DNA of 64,000 nt from Verrucomicrobiota bacterium (GTDB lineage Bacteria; Verrucomicrobiota; Verrucomicrobiia; Limisphaerales; UBA1319). The translations under genes and the position numbers were made by a program. Shown in pieces: positions 1-8,169 of this stretch (its first letter is position 1; every line of letters starts with the position of its first letter). The stretch covers positions 27,932 to 91,931 of the forward strand of contig JAKLHY010000025.1 of the NCBI GenBank assembly GCA_022709905.1. Reading direction: 5' to 3'. Below the pieces are notes generated by a model that worked only from the letters and a program-made list of their open reading frames with translations, ran no database searches and was not told the DNA's origin.

Positions 1-1
1 T

Positions 2-1636
2 GATTCGCCACGCGTGGTTAAGGTGCTGGCCGCATTCACCAGCAATCCATGGATAGCCCAGCAACATCTCGATGTGCTATCCGATTCACGGTGGAATCCA
101 TGGGGAGTCAAGGCCAACGCCCTGGCAACAGCCCCGTATTTTGGGCATCAGGTTCAAGGGGATTCCCCGGAGGCGATCGAACAGTTGCGCTCGGCCATCC
201 AGAAATCCGCCGAGCAATCCTCGCGGCACAAGCAGATCGCAGATCGCGCGGGATTAAAACTCATCGCCTACGAGGGCGGTCAGCACGTGGTGAAGAAAGC
301 GGCGATTGTTAATCGGAATCCCGTGATGTTCACACTTTATCAAGAATACTTGCGCGCGATGAGCCAGTATTTCACCCATTTCTCACACTATAACCACGTG
401 GGGCAAGCGGGCGATGGGGGGGCCTGGGGGGCACTCGAATACACCGGCCAACCGTTGGAACAGGCGCACAAGTATCGCGCACTGGCGGATTGGGCCAAGA
501 ACCAACCTGCGGCCACCAACACTGTTCCCGTAGATTCCGAGGTTCCCTATCCTCGAATTGCCATGTTATGGGCGAGTGTGCGCAAGGATCGCTCGCTGGA
601 AGGAATGGCCCGGCACGACCTCATCATGACCAGCGCCGGGCGATTTGGACTCAAACCCAATCGCGCCCCGCAGGGATTAGCCGACGGTTTTGCCCCGGAA
701 TCGGTCCCCTTGACGCGCGAACGTCTTGCCGAATTACGCCGTCTTAATCCCAGGGTCATCATACTATGCGACCAGTCCTTTTATGAATACGCGGATTCAT
801 GGTTGCCGGAGGATCATCCGTGGTGGCTGCGCAAGAACGGCCAACGCCAGCAGTTTTGGCCGGGTACCCATCGCACGGACTGGTCCAATCCGGAGTACCA
901 GCGGAAAGTCGTTCGTCAAACGGTGGCCTGCCAGGAGGTGGGCTTTGACGGGGTCTTCTATGATAACCTTCGTTTGGAGAAAGAACCCTGGATCGAGGTC
1001 ATGAAGGCGGTCCGGTCGGCGGTGGGCGACCGATTCCTGATCCTGGCCAACTGCGGTTACGATGTCGGCAACTACGACTGGCTTGCCCCGTGGCTGAACG
1101 GCATCATGTATGAATCCGGTTGGAGCCATGGCCGCGTCGAATGGGAGGAATGCATCCGCAAAATGCGGCAAACACAAACCTTGCTTCGCCCCCCGCGCAT
1201 CAGTGTCATCGAACGGTTCGAGGAAATCCGCGATCAGGCGGGCTGGCCCAATGATCCGCGCAAGGGCCAGGAACGGCCGCGCGATCCGGCCGCGCGCCGC
1301 TGGAGCCTTTGTTATGCGCTCCTGATCGGCGACTGTTATTACCTTTTTTCAGACAGCACCTCGCACCAGCATGATTGGCATGCCGAGTATGACGTCAAGA
1401 TTGGCCAGCCCAAAGGCCCAGCTCAACGGATCAACGCCCATGTTTGGCAGCGTCGCTACGACCGGGCCCTGGTGATTGTCAACTTGCCGGGAGCCAAAGC
1501 CCCTTACGAGGTTGTCCGAGATCAAGCCGCCAAAGACACGCTGAGTGGCCAGACAGGCACTCGATTCGATATTCCACCCGGGGACGGCCGCATCTTGCTT
1601 GACCCGGCAAATGAGGCGTCATCGGGCTTTCGTTGA
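2..1636 (+). CDS. Putative TIM-barrel glycoside hydrolase, 5'-truncated by window edge
   Basis: The reading frame is open from base 2, so the true start lies outside the window; the first in-frame start is GTG at 14. The visible product is about 540 residues. The C-terminal two thirds look like a (beta/alpha)8 glycosidase-type domain: a strand PRIAMLWASVRKD near residue 180, the motif GFDGVFYDN near 310, and a following strand ILANCGYD. GFDGVFYDN resembles the active-site strand of putative glycosidases of the GHL type. The N-terminal part (about residues 1-165) is the end of another domain with TLYQEYL and HYNHVG that I cannot name. No signal peptide is visible because the start is missing. 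The exact family and substrate are unknown; a secreted polysaccharide-degrading role is inferred from the neighbours. Confidence 0.6.
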   Translation, partial: DSPRVVKVLAAFTSNPWIAQQHLDVLSDSRWNPWGVKANALATAPYFGHQVQGDSPEAIEQLRSAIQKSAEQSSRHKQIADRAGLKLIAYEGGQHVVKKAAIVNRNPVMFTLYQEYLRAMSQYFTHFSHYNHVGQAGDGGAWGALEYTGQPLEQAHKYRALADWAKNQPAATNTVPVDSEVPYPRIAMLWASVRKDRSLEGMARHDLIMTSAGRFGLKPNRAPQGLADGFAPESVPLTRERLAELRRLNPRVIILCDQSFYEYADSWLPEDHPWWLRKNGQRQQFWPGTHRTDWSNPEYQRKVVRQTVACQEVGFDGVFYDNLRLEKEPWIEVMKAVRSAVGDRFLILANCGYDVGNYDWLAPWLNGIMYESGWSHGRVEWEECIRKMRQTQTLLRPPRISVIERFEEIRDQAGWPNDPRKGQERPRDPAARRWSLCYALLIGDCYYLFSDSTSHQHDWHAEYDVKIGQPKGPAQRINAHVWQRRYDRALVIVNLPGAKAPYEVVRDQAAKDTLSGQTGTRFDIPPGDGRILLDPANEASSGFR

Positions 1637-1773
1637 CAGGGCGGTTACAGAAGAGTCCGCAGGATAGAAGACAGGTGCCTAGCCGCAAAAATGCACTTAT
1701 TTTGAGTCATTAGTGTCTTTTTCCATGGGCACCGCGGCTAATCACCGGTCGGTTTTTTTGTGGTTCTCAAGGC

Positions 1774-2229
1774 TCATCGTTTAACCCCGTTTTTTCGAAA
1801 CCATTTGAGTAATACGTTCAGGCGCGCGGTTGGTTCCATCGCCGGTTCTTGATTGTTTCTATCCGATCCATGTTCCACACTCCAGCCATTCCATTCGCGG
1901 AACGCGTGATAGGTCCAATCCCAGCCGTGCGCTTCGAAAATACCGATCGCATCATCCAGGTATTTGTCTCCGCCGGGAGCCCAGCGGATGGCGCTGAATT
2001 CCCCCACATACATGTGCGCGCGATAACGTCGGGCGAAGTCGATGGCCGGGCCCATCGCCTTTTCCAAGGCCGCCGGATCCCATATCGCGCCGGCGATGCG
2101 TCCCGGGTAGGTGATCGGCGGGGAGGGACTAAAAACTCCCTGGTGCGTAAACTCGGTCGGAACGTACATGTGAAAACTATAAATCATGTTTTGAACTTCG
2201 GGCCGGCCCCTGAGCCGAAGAACGCGTCA
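1774..2229 (-). pseudogene. C-terminal fragment of a GH5 cellulase-type glycosidase
   Basis: The frame begins just after a TGA at 2229-2227 and gives a 137-residue product from the ATG at 2187. MIYSFHMYVPTEFTHQG matches the GH5 strand that carries a substrate-binding His-Tyr pair, and MYVGEFSAIRW carries the Glu expected as the GH5 nucleophile, followed by a typical last helix. The N-terminal half, including the Asn-Glu-Pro acid/base motif, is missing. The preceding 290 bases hold only arginine-rich, low-quality translations in every frame. I read this as the 3' remnant of a broken gene. It lies downstream of the large beta-helix gene on the same strand. Confidence 0.6.
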
Positions 2230-2519
2230 CGGGGCAACTTGGCGCAATCACCTTCGCCGTTGTTCCACCAGCCAATGCCGCACGGGCCGGGGGTGCCGGC
2301 ATCGGCCGTAGTCAACCGCACTGCTTCGGCGCTCAGCAGCTGTCGGCCATGTATGAACTTGGCCGCAAAATGATCCAGGCTGAGCCACCCATCACTCAGC
2401 GCCACAGCCACAACCGTGGGCCACCGACACTCTCGTCGCCGCCGCCGCGTCTTGGCTGGCCTTGTCGGATATTCATTCGCCACTTCGATCGCCATGTCGT
2501 GAAATCCGCGTGATTGAAT

Positions 2520-5500
2520 TCAGCGAGCCGCGTTTTCCACTCCTGCGGTCTCGTCAATGGCGCCGGCGCATCCGCCGTCGCTGGGCCGCCGATACCCGGT
2601 GAAGTCGTCGAGGAACGGCCCGCTGAACTCCCAGGCGTAGAGTTCCTCGATCGTGGTCTTCGAGTCCGCCAGGGTGCCGCGCGCGATGCGTAGGAAATCG
2701 AGTGCGCCATTCAAGTAATGGCCGTTTGGGGCGCCACCCACGTAAAGATCGGCATCGTTGGCCAGGGAGATATCGAACCCAAGGCCGGGCCCCGCGGCGT
2801 CCTGCTTGCCATCGATGTAAAGCGTGAACCGTTTGGCCCCGCGATCGGCCTCGGCAAGGACGTGGTGCCATTGTCCATCATTGACCGCGGTGCGGCTGTC
2901 CAGCCAGGCGGCGGCACCGCCTGAAGTTGTCGCCAGCGTCACACCACCCGCTTTGTTGATGCCGAGCACGTAGCCGGTGCTGTTGATCTTTTGGATTAGC
3001 ACCCCGTCGGTTTGGCCCGGCGCGGTTTTGAAATAAACTTCAATGAGGAAATTGGAGGTGTGAATTTGCGGATTGCTCAAGTCGGCGCCGCTGAAAGCCC
3101 GACTCTGGCCACCGCTGCGTCCACCACCAGCCAGGGTCACCGCGCGCTCGATGTCTTCGTTCTTGAGCATCGCGTACTGATCGGTTCCATTGAAGTGCAG
3201 GGCGCCCGCGGTCCAGTTTTCGAGCGGACCATCCTGGTAATCTTTCAGGGTGACGTTGACGCCCTCGAGCGGGTAGGTGGGCCGCTTGTAGTAGTCATCG
3301 CGGACGGTGTAGTAGGACGACATGCACCAGTGTTCGTCAAGGACGCGCGCCGGGTCGCCTAGGATTGGGCAGAAGTGCCATTCGCCAACCGTCTCGTATA
3401 GGCTCCAGGGCACGAACACCTTGGCGCCCCGGGCGCTAGCCGCTGAATCGGTCGAGGGCCGGAAGTCGTGGGCGGCGGCATCGCGCAAAGGCGCCTGGTC
3501 AGCCATCACGCCCACCTCGGCGGCCAACGGCTCGTAGCCCGCCAAGGCCTGTTGAAAGCCAGGAAGTGTTTTGTGCCAGCGCCCGGAAGACTCAAACACG
3601 CCAAATCCCTCTCCCGTTCCCACGTCGTAAAAAACGTTTCGCGCATAGGCGTCGGTCTCGATGGCAAACAGGCTGCGGCGCGGCCCGGCATCGGCCTCAT
3701 TACCCGCCGGCGCGGTTCGCACCGGGTCCGCGTCGCGAAACACACTCGATCCCATGCTTTGCCAGATGTTGCCGAGGACCTTCACGCGCCCGGCTTGGGG
3801 CGCCTGGCGGCGTGAGCCGCGCACGAAGTTAAACACGGTGTTGTTGAACAAGGCGTTTTCGTAACTGATGATTTGCTGAAAGGCCGCCGTGTTGGCCAGC
3901 TTGCCGGATGGCCCCTTGGACTTGCCCCAGGCAATGTTGTTGAAATAGTAATTCTTGAACGCACCGTCGAGGTAATAGGCGTGGCCGAACCGGTCTTCGG
4001 TATCGGGGCTGAGCACATGATCCCAGTTGCGGTAACCGCCGGGGTTGCCCGAAAGGTTGGCATAAACGTAGGCCGGTCCACCCTGCCAGGTCTCAATTCC
4101 ACCAAAATCGTCATTGTTCAAGAGAGTATCGACGGCCTTATTGTGATGAATGAGAATTCGCGTGAAGGGCCGATCCGTGGCCGCGCGACTCTGCTTCGAG
4201 CCATGCACGTCAATGCCCTGGGCGCAGACTCGATCGAACATGTTCCCCGCCACTTCCGCCGTTTGCGCGTATTGGATTACGAGTGCCCCACCCTGGCCAA
4301 AGAGATCGGGGCGCAGGCCAATGTGATCGAATCTGTTTCGCATCACGCGCACGTCGTAGAGACGGCCCATCGGCCCGTCCACCGCCGAGTAGATCGTGCC
4401 ATCGGCGAGTTCCACGCCGCCGGAGTCCGCATTGGAAAAGATGTTGTCCTCCAGCACGACCTCATCGATGCCGTCCTGCACACCCATGGCTTTGAATCGG
4501 ACGCCTTTGTGGACGTGCTCGAACGCGCAGTGCGTCACCTGGAGGTTCGTGCCGCTCCCCAGCAGCCGCACGCAGCCGGGTTCGGAATCGATGCTTTCGC
4601 GCGATACCCAATACGGGGCGGCGGTCAGGTTCCAGTGGATGTTGGGAAATCGAAACGTGAGACCGCTGATCCGCATGTGGCTCATGCCTCGGCTGTCGAT
4701 CATACGGATGCGTTTGGCCACCTCGATGCGAACCGCGCTCGGATCCTGGTCGCAGGGCAAACGGAGGTAGAGCCGGCCGCCGTTGCCTTTCTTGTCGAAC
4801 CAAAACTCGCCCGGACTATCGAGGTAATGCGGCTTGTCTTCCAGATAATACTGGCAGCCGCGAATGATCTTGTAGGAGGGTTCACCGCCCCATTGGCCGG
4901 CGAAGGCCAGCGAGCCTTTCTCCCGGTCGACCTCGATAACCTTGGCCTGAAACGGGCTGCCCATCACCCAGCCTTTGGTAGTCCAGAGGATGGCGCCTTG
5001 GTAATACTCCTGCGGCTGGCTCGTGTTGATGTGTTCCTTGTCAAAGGCCAGATGGCGTCGTTGTCCATTGATGATGGTGTAATTGTCGAATGGTTTGTCG
5101 GGATTCTTCCAAATCCACCACTCGCTCTTGATGTCGTCGGGATCGGTGATGTTCCAATTCGGCGCGCGAGCCAGCGCCAGACGCGTCACCCCCCCATCCC
5201 GTCCCACCATCCAAACGTTGCGCGGCGCCCACGCCAGATCCGCGTGCCAGACCTTCTGTGGCTCCGGGATCTGTGGGTGGCCGGCTCCGCGCGTCCAGTT
5301 CGTCACCACTTCTGAGCCGCAGATGATAGCCGGCCCCGTGCCCCAGGAAGGATCGCGCGTCAAGATGATCGGCGTCGCCGCAGTGCCGGACTCGTTCGCC
5401 TCCAACTCCCCGCGATAGACCGTGCCCTGCTTAAAAACGTAGGTATGCACCCCCCTGCAGGCCTTGGCCTGGCCTGCGGCGTTCGGATCCCAGGGATGAT

Positions 5501-5750
5501 GTTTCCAGGGATTTTGCCGTGATAAACCGTCGTTCGCATCGTTGCCAGACTCGAAGTCGATATAGCGAGTCGATTTGCCCGCCTTGAACTCGAAAGGCCG
5601 CGGCGCCCATTCCAGGCCACCGGCAGGGAGCATTCTCGCGTGTGGCTCCTGCCAAGACCAGCGGGCCGCAAGCTCACTCGCCCTCGCCGTGGAGCCCAAC
5701 ATGCCAAGCGCAACCACCCATGCTAATCCGATATCAAGAGAGTCGAGCAT
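2520..5750 (-). CDS. Secreted right-handed beta-helix protein with C-terminal LamG domain
   Basis: A protein of about 1076 residues. I chose the ATG at 5750 because it starts directly on a signal peptide (MLDSLDIGLAWVVALGML, then an Ala-rich cleavage site); 17 further codons upstream are open. The N-terminal region has the STRYIDFESGNDANDGLS signature that opens many secreted beta-helix proteins. Residues of roughly 330-700 carry repeated short beta-strand/Asn turns (DEVVLEDNIFSNADSGG, EVAGNMFDRVCAQGID) typical of a parallel beta-helix, a fold used by polysaccharide lyases and depolymerases. A concanavalin-like LamG segment starts near ALHFNGTDQYAML and contains a DGQWHHVLAEAD strand. Probable role: extracellular polysaccharide binding or cleavage. 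I see no confident catalytic set, so the substrate is unassigned. Confidence 0.75.
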   Translation of the reverse strand: MLDSLDIGLAWVVALGMLGSTARASELAARWSWQEPHARMLPAGGLEWAPRPFEFKAGKSTRYIDFESGNDANDGLSRQNPWKHHPWDPNAAGQAKACRGVHTYVFKQGTVYRGELEANESGTAATPIILTRDPSWGTGPAIICGSEVVTNWTRGAGHPQIPEPQKVWHADLAWAPRNVWMVGRDGGVTRLALARAPNWNITDPDDIKSEWWIWKNPDKPFDNYTIINGQRRHLAFDKEHINTSQPQEYYQGAILWTTKGWVMGSPFQAKVIEVDREKGSLAFAGQWGGEPSYKIIRGCQYYLEDKPHYLDSPGEFWFDKKGNGGRLYLRLPCDQDPSAVRIEVAKRIRMIDSRGMSHMRISGLTFRFPNIHWNLTAAPYWVSRESIDSEPGCVRLLGSGTNLQVTHCAFEHVHKGVRFKAMGVQDGIDEVVLEDNIFSNADSGGVELADGTIYSAVDGPMGRLYDVRVMRNRFDHIGLRPDLFGQGGALVIQYAQTAEVAGNMFDRVCAQGIDVHGSKQSRAATDRPFTRILIHHNKAVDTLLNNDDFGGIETWQGGPAYVYANLSGNPGGYRNWDHVLSPDTEDRFGHAYYLDGAFKNYYFNNIAWGKSKGPSGKLANTAAFQQIISYENALFNNTVFNFVRGSRRQAPQAGRVKVLGNIWQSMGSSVFRDADPVRTAPAGNEADAGPRRSLFAIETDAYARNVFYDVGTGEGFGVFESSGRWHKTLPGFQQALAGYEPLAAEVGVMADQAPLRDAAAHDFRPSTDSAASARGAKVFVPWSLYETVGEWHFCPILGDPARVLDEHWCMSSYYTVRDDYYKRPTYPLEGVNVTLKDYQDGPLENWTAGALHFNGTDQYAMLKNEDIERAVTLAGGGRSGGQSRAFSGADLSNPQIHTSNFLIEVYFKTAPGQTDGVLIQKINSTGYVLGINKAGGVTLATTSGGAAAWLDSRTAVNDGQWHHVLAEADRGAKRFTLYIDGKQDAAGPGLGFDISLANDADLYVGGAPNGHYLNGALDFLRIARGTLADSKTTIEELYAWEFSGPFLDDFTGYRRPSDGGCAGAIDETAGVENAAR

Positions 5751-5876
5751 GGCCGGATCTTCGCATGCTTGCCACAACCTGTGAAGGGGTAATGATGGCA
5801 AGGGGGTAGAATCCCCCCTATCTGCGATCTAATGTCTATACCGATTGCCAAAAAATATTTCGAGCCATGCAAGAGT

Positions 5877-6590
5877 TTATTTTGGCACTTCGCCTGCCTT
5901 CAAATCCTCCCCATGAGTCTGCCCCGCAGCTTGGACAAAGTCAGGAGGCGACGTCCCGCGGGTTTCATTCTCACGACCAAGGGCATGGGGTTTGTCGCGC
6001 GGTGTTGCTTTAATCCAAGCCACCTCCAATTGGAACGGCCCGGCCTGCTGATCGGAAATCAGGAATCCGACCGAGGTGACCTTCGACGGGTTGAGTGGCG
6101 GTTCGTTGGAGAGCACGCGGCCACGGAAGGTTGGCACGAAGTCTTTCATTGGAATGCGCAACTCCTCCCACTCGCCCGGCTTCGTCCTGAAGGAAGCTTG
6201 GTAGATGGGGCCGTCGAAACCAACATCGGTTCGCGCGGTGAACTTATAACGATGCCCGTCGCCCCGCACCCGGATGAGGAAGGCCTCGCAATCGGCAAGA
6301 TCAGGGCGAGCGGGCCGCGAACGGACCGAGGCGAACCCCCCGTTGTTCTCCAGGGACAGGGAGCCACGAAACACCGCTACCCGGTTGGACACGCCGAAAC
6401 GACTGGAGGACACCCCGCCCATCACGTCGTCATTAATCACCTGCCATGCCCGGTCACTGGCACCACCAGCGAAGTCAAAAACAATTCTATCGGAAGCTAA
6501 GTATGCGTTCACGGCAAGAGTCAACCCAATGCACGCTCCTGAGGCTAGCAGAGAAGTTAATTTAAAGAGGTCAGCCTTCATCGCGCGCAC
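5877..6590 (-). CDS. CIA30-family protein
   Basis: A product of 237 residues with an N-terminal hydrophobic segment (SLLASGACIGLTLAVNAYL) that is a signal peptide or anchor. The rest fits the CIA30 family (galactose-binding-like beta-sandwich): DFAGGASDRAWQVINDDVMG and GGVSSSRF near the start, LSLENNGGFASVRS in the middle, and FLISDQQAGPFQLEV near the end. The family is named after a mitochondrial complex I assembly factor, but bacterial members have no settled function. The start lies 6 bases downstream of the TspO stop codon, so it is the third gene of a fasciclin-TspO-CIA30 operon. The C-terminal 40 residues are polar and probably disordered. Function stays open; the family call is firm. 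Confidence 0.8.
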   Translation of the reverse strand: MRAMKADLFKLTSLLASGACIGLTLAVNAYLASDRIVFDFAGGASDRAWQVINDDVMGGVSSSRFGVSNRVAVFRGSLSLENNGGFASVRSRPARPDLADCEAFLIRVRGDGHRYKFTARTDVGFDGPIYQASFRTKPGEWEELRIPMKDFVPTFRGRVLSNEPPLNPSKVTSVGFLISDQQAGPFQLEVAWIKATPRDKPHALGRENETRGTSPPDFVQAAGQTHGEDLKAGEVPK

Positions 6591-6596
6591 AAGGCA

Positions 6597-7091
6597 TCAT
6601 GAGTTCAGACGCCACAGAGTAAAGTTCAAAAATGCGGCAAACGACACCCAGGCGAGATAGGGTGCGAGTAACCACGCGGCGGCGCGACTTGCAGGACGAA
6701 ATGCTGCGAGGGTTGCGGCGATCGCCAGCCAAAGCAACAAAATTTCCGCGAAGGCCCAGCCGGGTTTCTTAAAGCCGAAAAATAGCGGTGTCCAGGCGGC
6801 GTTGAGCGCGAGTTGCGCGAGGAATAGCGTGAGCCCCCGGCGTTGCACCGCCCAGCCCCCGCGCTTCCAAACGAGCCAGGCGGCCACCGCCATCATCGTG
6901 TAAAGGGCTGTCCACACGGGGCCAAATACCCAGCCCGGGGGGTTCCAAGCGGGTTTCCGCAGGGACGCGTACCAGTCGCCGGGCATGAACAGTCCGCCGA
7001 AGGCCGCCGCCGCAAAACATATCATAACCCAACCCGCCAGTGCCAAAATAGGCCCAGTCTTCAAACCTGAAGTTGGTTGGATCGTGTTCAT
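6597..7091 (-). CDS. tspO: TspO/MBR tryptophan-rich sensory protein
   Basis: A 164-residue integral membrane protein with five predicted membrane helices, the full length of bacterial TspO. Hallmarks seen: WYASLRKPAWNPPGWVFGPV in the first loop (the family's most conserved stretch), the ALYTMMAVAAWLVW helix, LALNAAWTPLFFGF, and a C-terminal helix ending in FAAFLNFTLW. TspO proteins bind porphyrins and tetrapyrroles and have been tied to light and oxidative responses in several bacteria. Here the gene follows a fasciclin gene and precedes CIA30 on the same strand, downstream of a promoter with CarH-like repeats, which supports a light or photooxidative role (inference). Confidence 0.93.
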   Translation of the reverse strand: MNTIQPTSGLKTGPILALAGWVMICFAAAAFGGLFMPGDWYASLRKPAWNPPGWVFGPVWTALYTMMAVAAWLVWKRGGWAVQRRGLTLFLAQLALNAAWTPLFFGFKKPGWAFAEILLLWLAIAATLAAFRPASRAAAWLLAPYLAWVSFAAFLNFTLWRLNS

Positions 7092-7134
7092 TCAAACTAT
7101 GGCGTTTTTCCCGCCCTCAAAATTCAATTGTCGA

Positions 7135-7158
7135 GGCGGAGGGTTTTGACCCTCCGCC
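7135..7158 (-). promoter_or_regulatory. Perfect 9-bp hairpin between fasciclin and TspO genes
   Basis: GGCGGAGGG and CCCTCCGCC form a perfect stem around a 6-base loop. On the transcribed strand it is not followed by a T tract, so a simple intrinsic terminator is unlikely. It may protect the upstream fasciclin mRNA or partly attenuate the tspO part of the operon. Confidence 0.5.
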
Positions 7159-7175
7159 CCAATCCTGGTAGATAT

Positions 7176-7706
7176 TCATGAGTTGGGAAGAATCACACTG
7201 TCAATCACGTGAATCACTCCGTTCTCGGCCAGGAGATCCGTCTTAATGACCTTCGCGCTGTCCACCATCACGCCCGATTCGGATACCTTGAGTTTGACGT
7301 TTTGGCCCAGGGCGGTCTTCGCTTCCATCGTCTTGACGTCCGCGGACAATACCTTGCCGGGCACGACGTGATACTTGAGGATCGAGGCGAGCTTGTCCTT
7401 GTTCTCCGGCTTAAGCAGGTCTTCCACGGTCCCGGCCGGCAGCTTCGCAAAGGCCTCGTCGGTCGGAGCAAAGACCGTAAACGGTCCCTTGCCCTGGAGC
7501 GTTTCCACTAAACCAGCGGCCTTGACAGCGGCGACCAGCGTTTTGAAGTTTTCGGCGCCCGAGGCGAGGGCCACAATGTCCTTACCCGCCGCGCATGTGC
7601 TGGCGGATGTGCTCTTCCCGGCGGCGCAATTGCCGGCGTTCAGGCTGGGAGCAAGGGTCACAACTGCGGCAAGGACTGCCACGGTGAAGATGCTGTTCTT
7701 TTTCAT
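7176..7706 (-). CDS. Secreted single-domain fasciclin (FAS1) protein
   Basis: A 176-residue protein with a clear signal peptide (MKKNSIFTVAVLAAVVTLAP, cleavage near SLNAGNC) and a short Cys-containing linker with a repeated CAAGK. One FAS1 domain follows: NFKTLVAAVKAAGLVETLQ, the H1 box FTVFAPTDEAFAKLP, KYHVVPGKV and the H2-like end GVIHVIDSVILP. FAS1 domains mediate adhesion or ligand binding outside the cell; small bacterial members are often induced by stress or light. It is the promoter-proximal gene of the operon with TspO and CIA30, and the 11-bp repeat array lies about 65-95 bases upstream of its ATG. Confidence 0.93.
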   Translation of the reverse strand: MKKNSIFTVAVLAAVVTLAPSLNAGNCAAGKSTSASTCAAGKDIVALASGAENFKTLVAAVKAAGLVETLQGKGPFTVFAPTDEAFAKLPAGTVEDLLKPENKDKLASILKYHVVPGKVLSADVKTMEAKTALGQNVKLKVSESGVMVDSAKVIKTDLLAENGVIHVIDSVILPNS

Positions 7707-7768
7707 ATTTTAATTTTCGATTGAGATTTCGTTTGTTTCGTTCGACAGCCGACCACCGACAGCCGAAC

Positions 7769-7804
7769 TTGTATCAATATTGTTTATGTTTTGTATAATG
7801 TCAA
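7769..7804 (-). promoter_or_regulatory. Promoter with CarH/LitR-like operator: three 11-bp direct repeats
   Basis: Read on the plus strand, three head-to-tail 11-bp units start with TTG at 7769, 7780 and 7791: TTGTATCAATA, TTGTTTATGTT, TTGTATAATGT. On the minus strand, which reads into the fasciclin gene, a consensus -35 TTGACA (7804-7799) and a -10-like AATATT (7781-7776) are spaced by exactly 17 bp, so the repeats cover the spacer, the -10 and the base just beyond. Known B12-dependent MerR-family repressors of the CarH/LitR type bind three tandem 11-bp direct repeats with an ACA core overlapping a promoter; the geometry and the ACAA on the minus strand match. No carH/litR gene is in this window. 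Confidence 0.6.
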
Positions 7805-7900
7805 GGAGCCGCGCCCGATTTTTTTCGCGTGGGATATAATGCTCATTTTTTGAATATTATTCGTGATATCGGGCATTCTTAGCCTATCGCTCAGGCAGAA

Positions 7901-7933
7901 TTGTATATTTTTTGTAGATGTATTGACCAACTT
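7901..7933 (-). promoter_or_regulatory. Second 11-bp direct-repeat array upstream of the fasciclin promoter
   Basis: Plus-strand units starting with TTG at 7901, 7912 and 7923 (TTGTATATTTT, TTGTAGATGTA, TTGACCAACTT) repeat the 11-bp phase of the first array; the third unit is diverged. The two arrays start exactly 132 bp (12 x 11) apart. On the minus strand a weak -35 TTGGTC (7930-7925) and -10 TATACA (7907-7902) have a 17-bp spacer. The rest of 7707-8169 is AT-rich with no convincing gene; a 30-codon minus-strand frame ends between the arrays but resembles nothing I know. Confidence 0.4.
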
Positions 7934-8169
7934 GTCGGCAAGGCATTCCTCTGATGGAAAATCTGAAGCGCAGAGGAAGAAGCCAATCCAGGGGTTGCCC
8001 CGACGAGTCTCGGGTCGCGCTTCTCGCCATGGTTGTGAAATCGAGGTTGAACCCATTCGGGCGGACCGTCCCGTCGCGGCTGACATCTTAAGATCGAAAT
8101 GCTGGAACGGCCTCGGCTTGACGCCGGGGCGACGCTGGGTAAACCTGATCGAAACATTGACCCACATGC

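Noticed and set aside
2184..2495. 103-codon minus-strand frame before the GH5 fragment
   Set aside because: Arginine-rich start and no similarity to the missing GH5 half; probably non-coding debris.
3873..5315. 480-codon plus-strand open frame opposite the beta-helix gene
   Set aside because: Translation is rich in His, Val, Arg and Ala with no domain, as expected for the antisense of a high-GC gene; the minus-strand gene has clear domains.
7135..7158. Strong intrinsic terminator between fasciclin and tspO
   Set aside because: The stem is good but no T tract follows on the transcribed strand, so I list it only as a hairpin.
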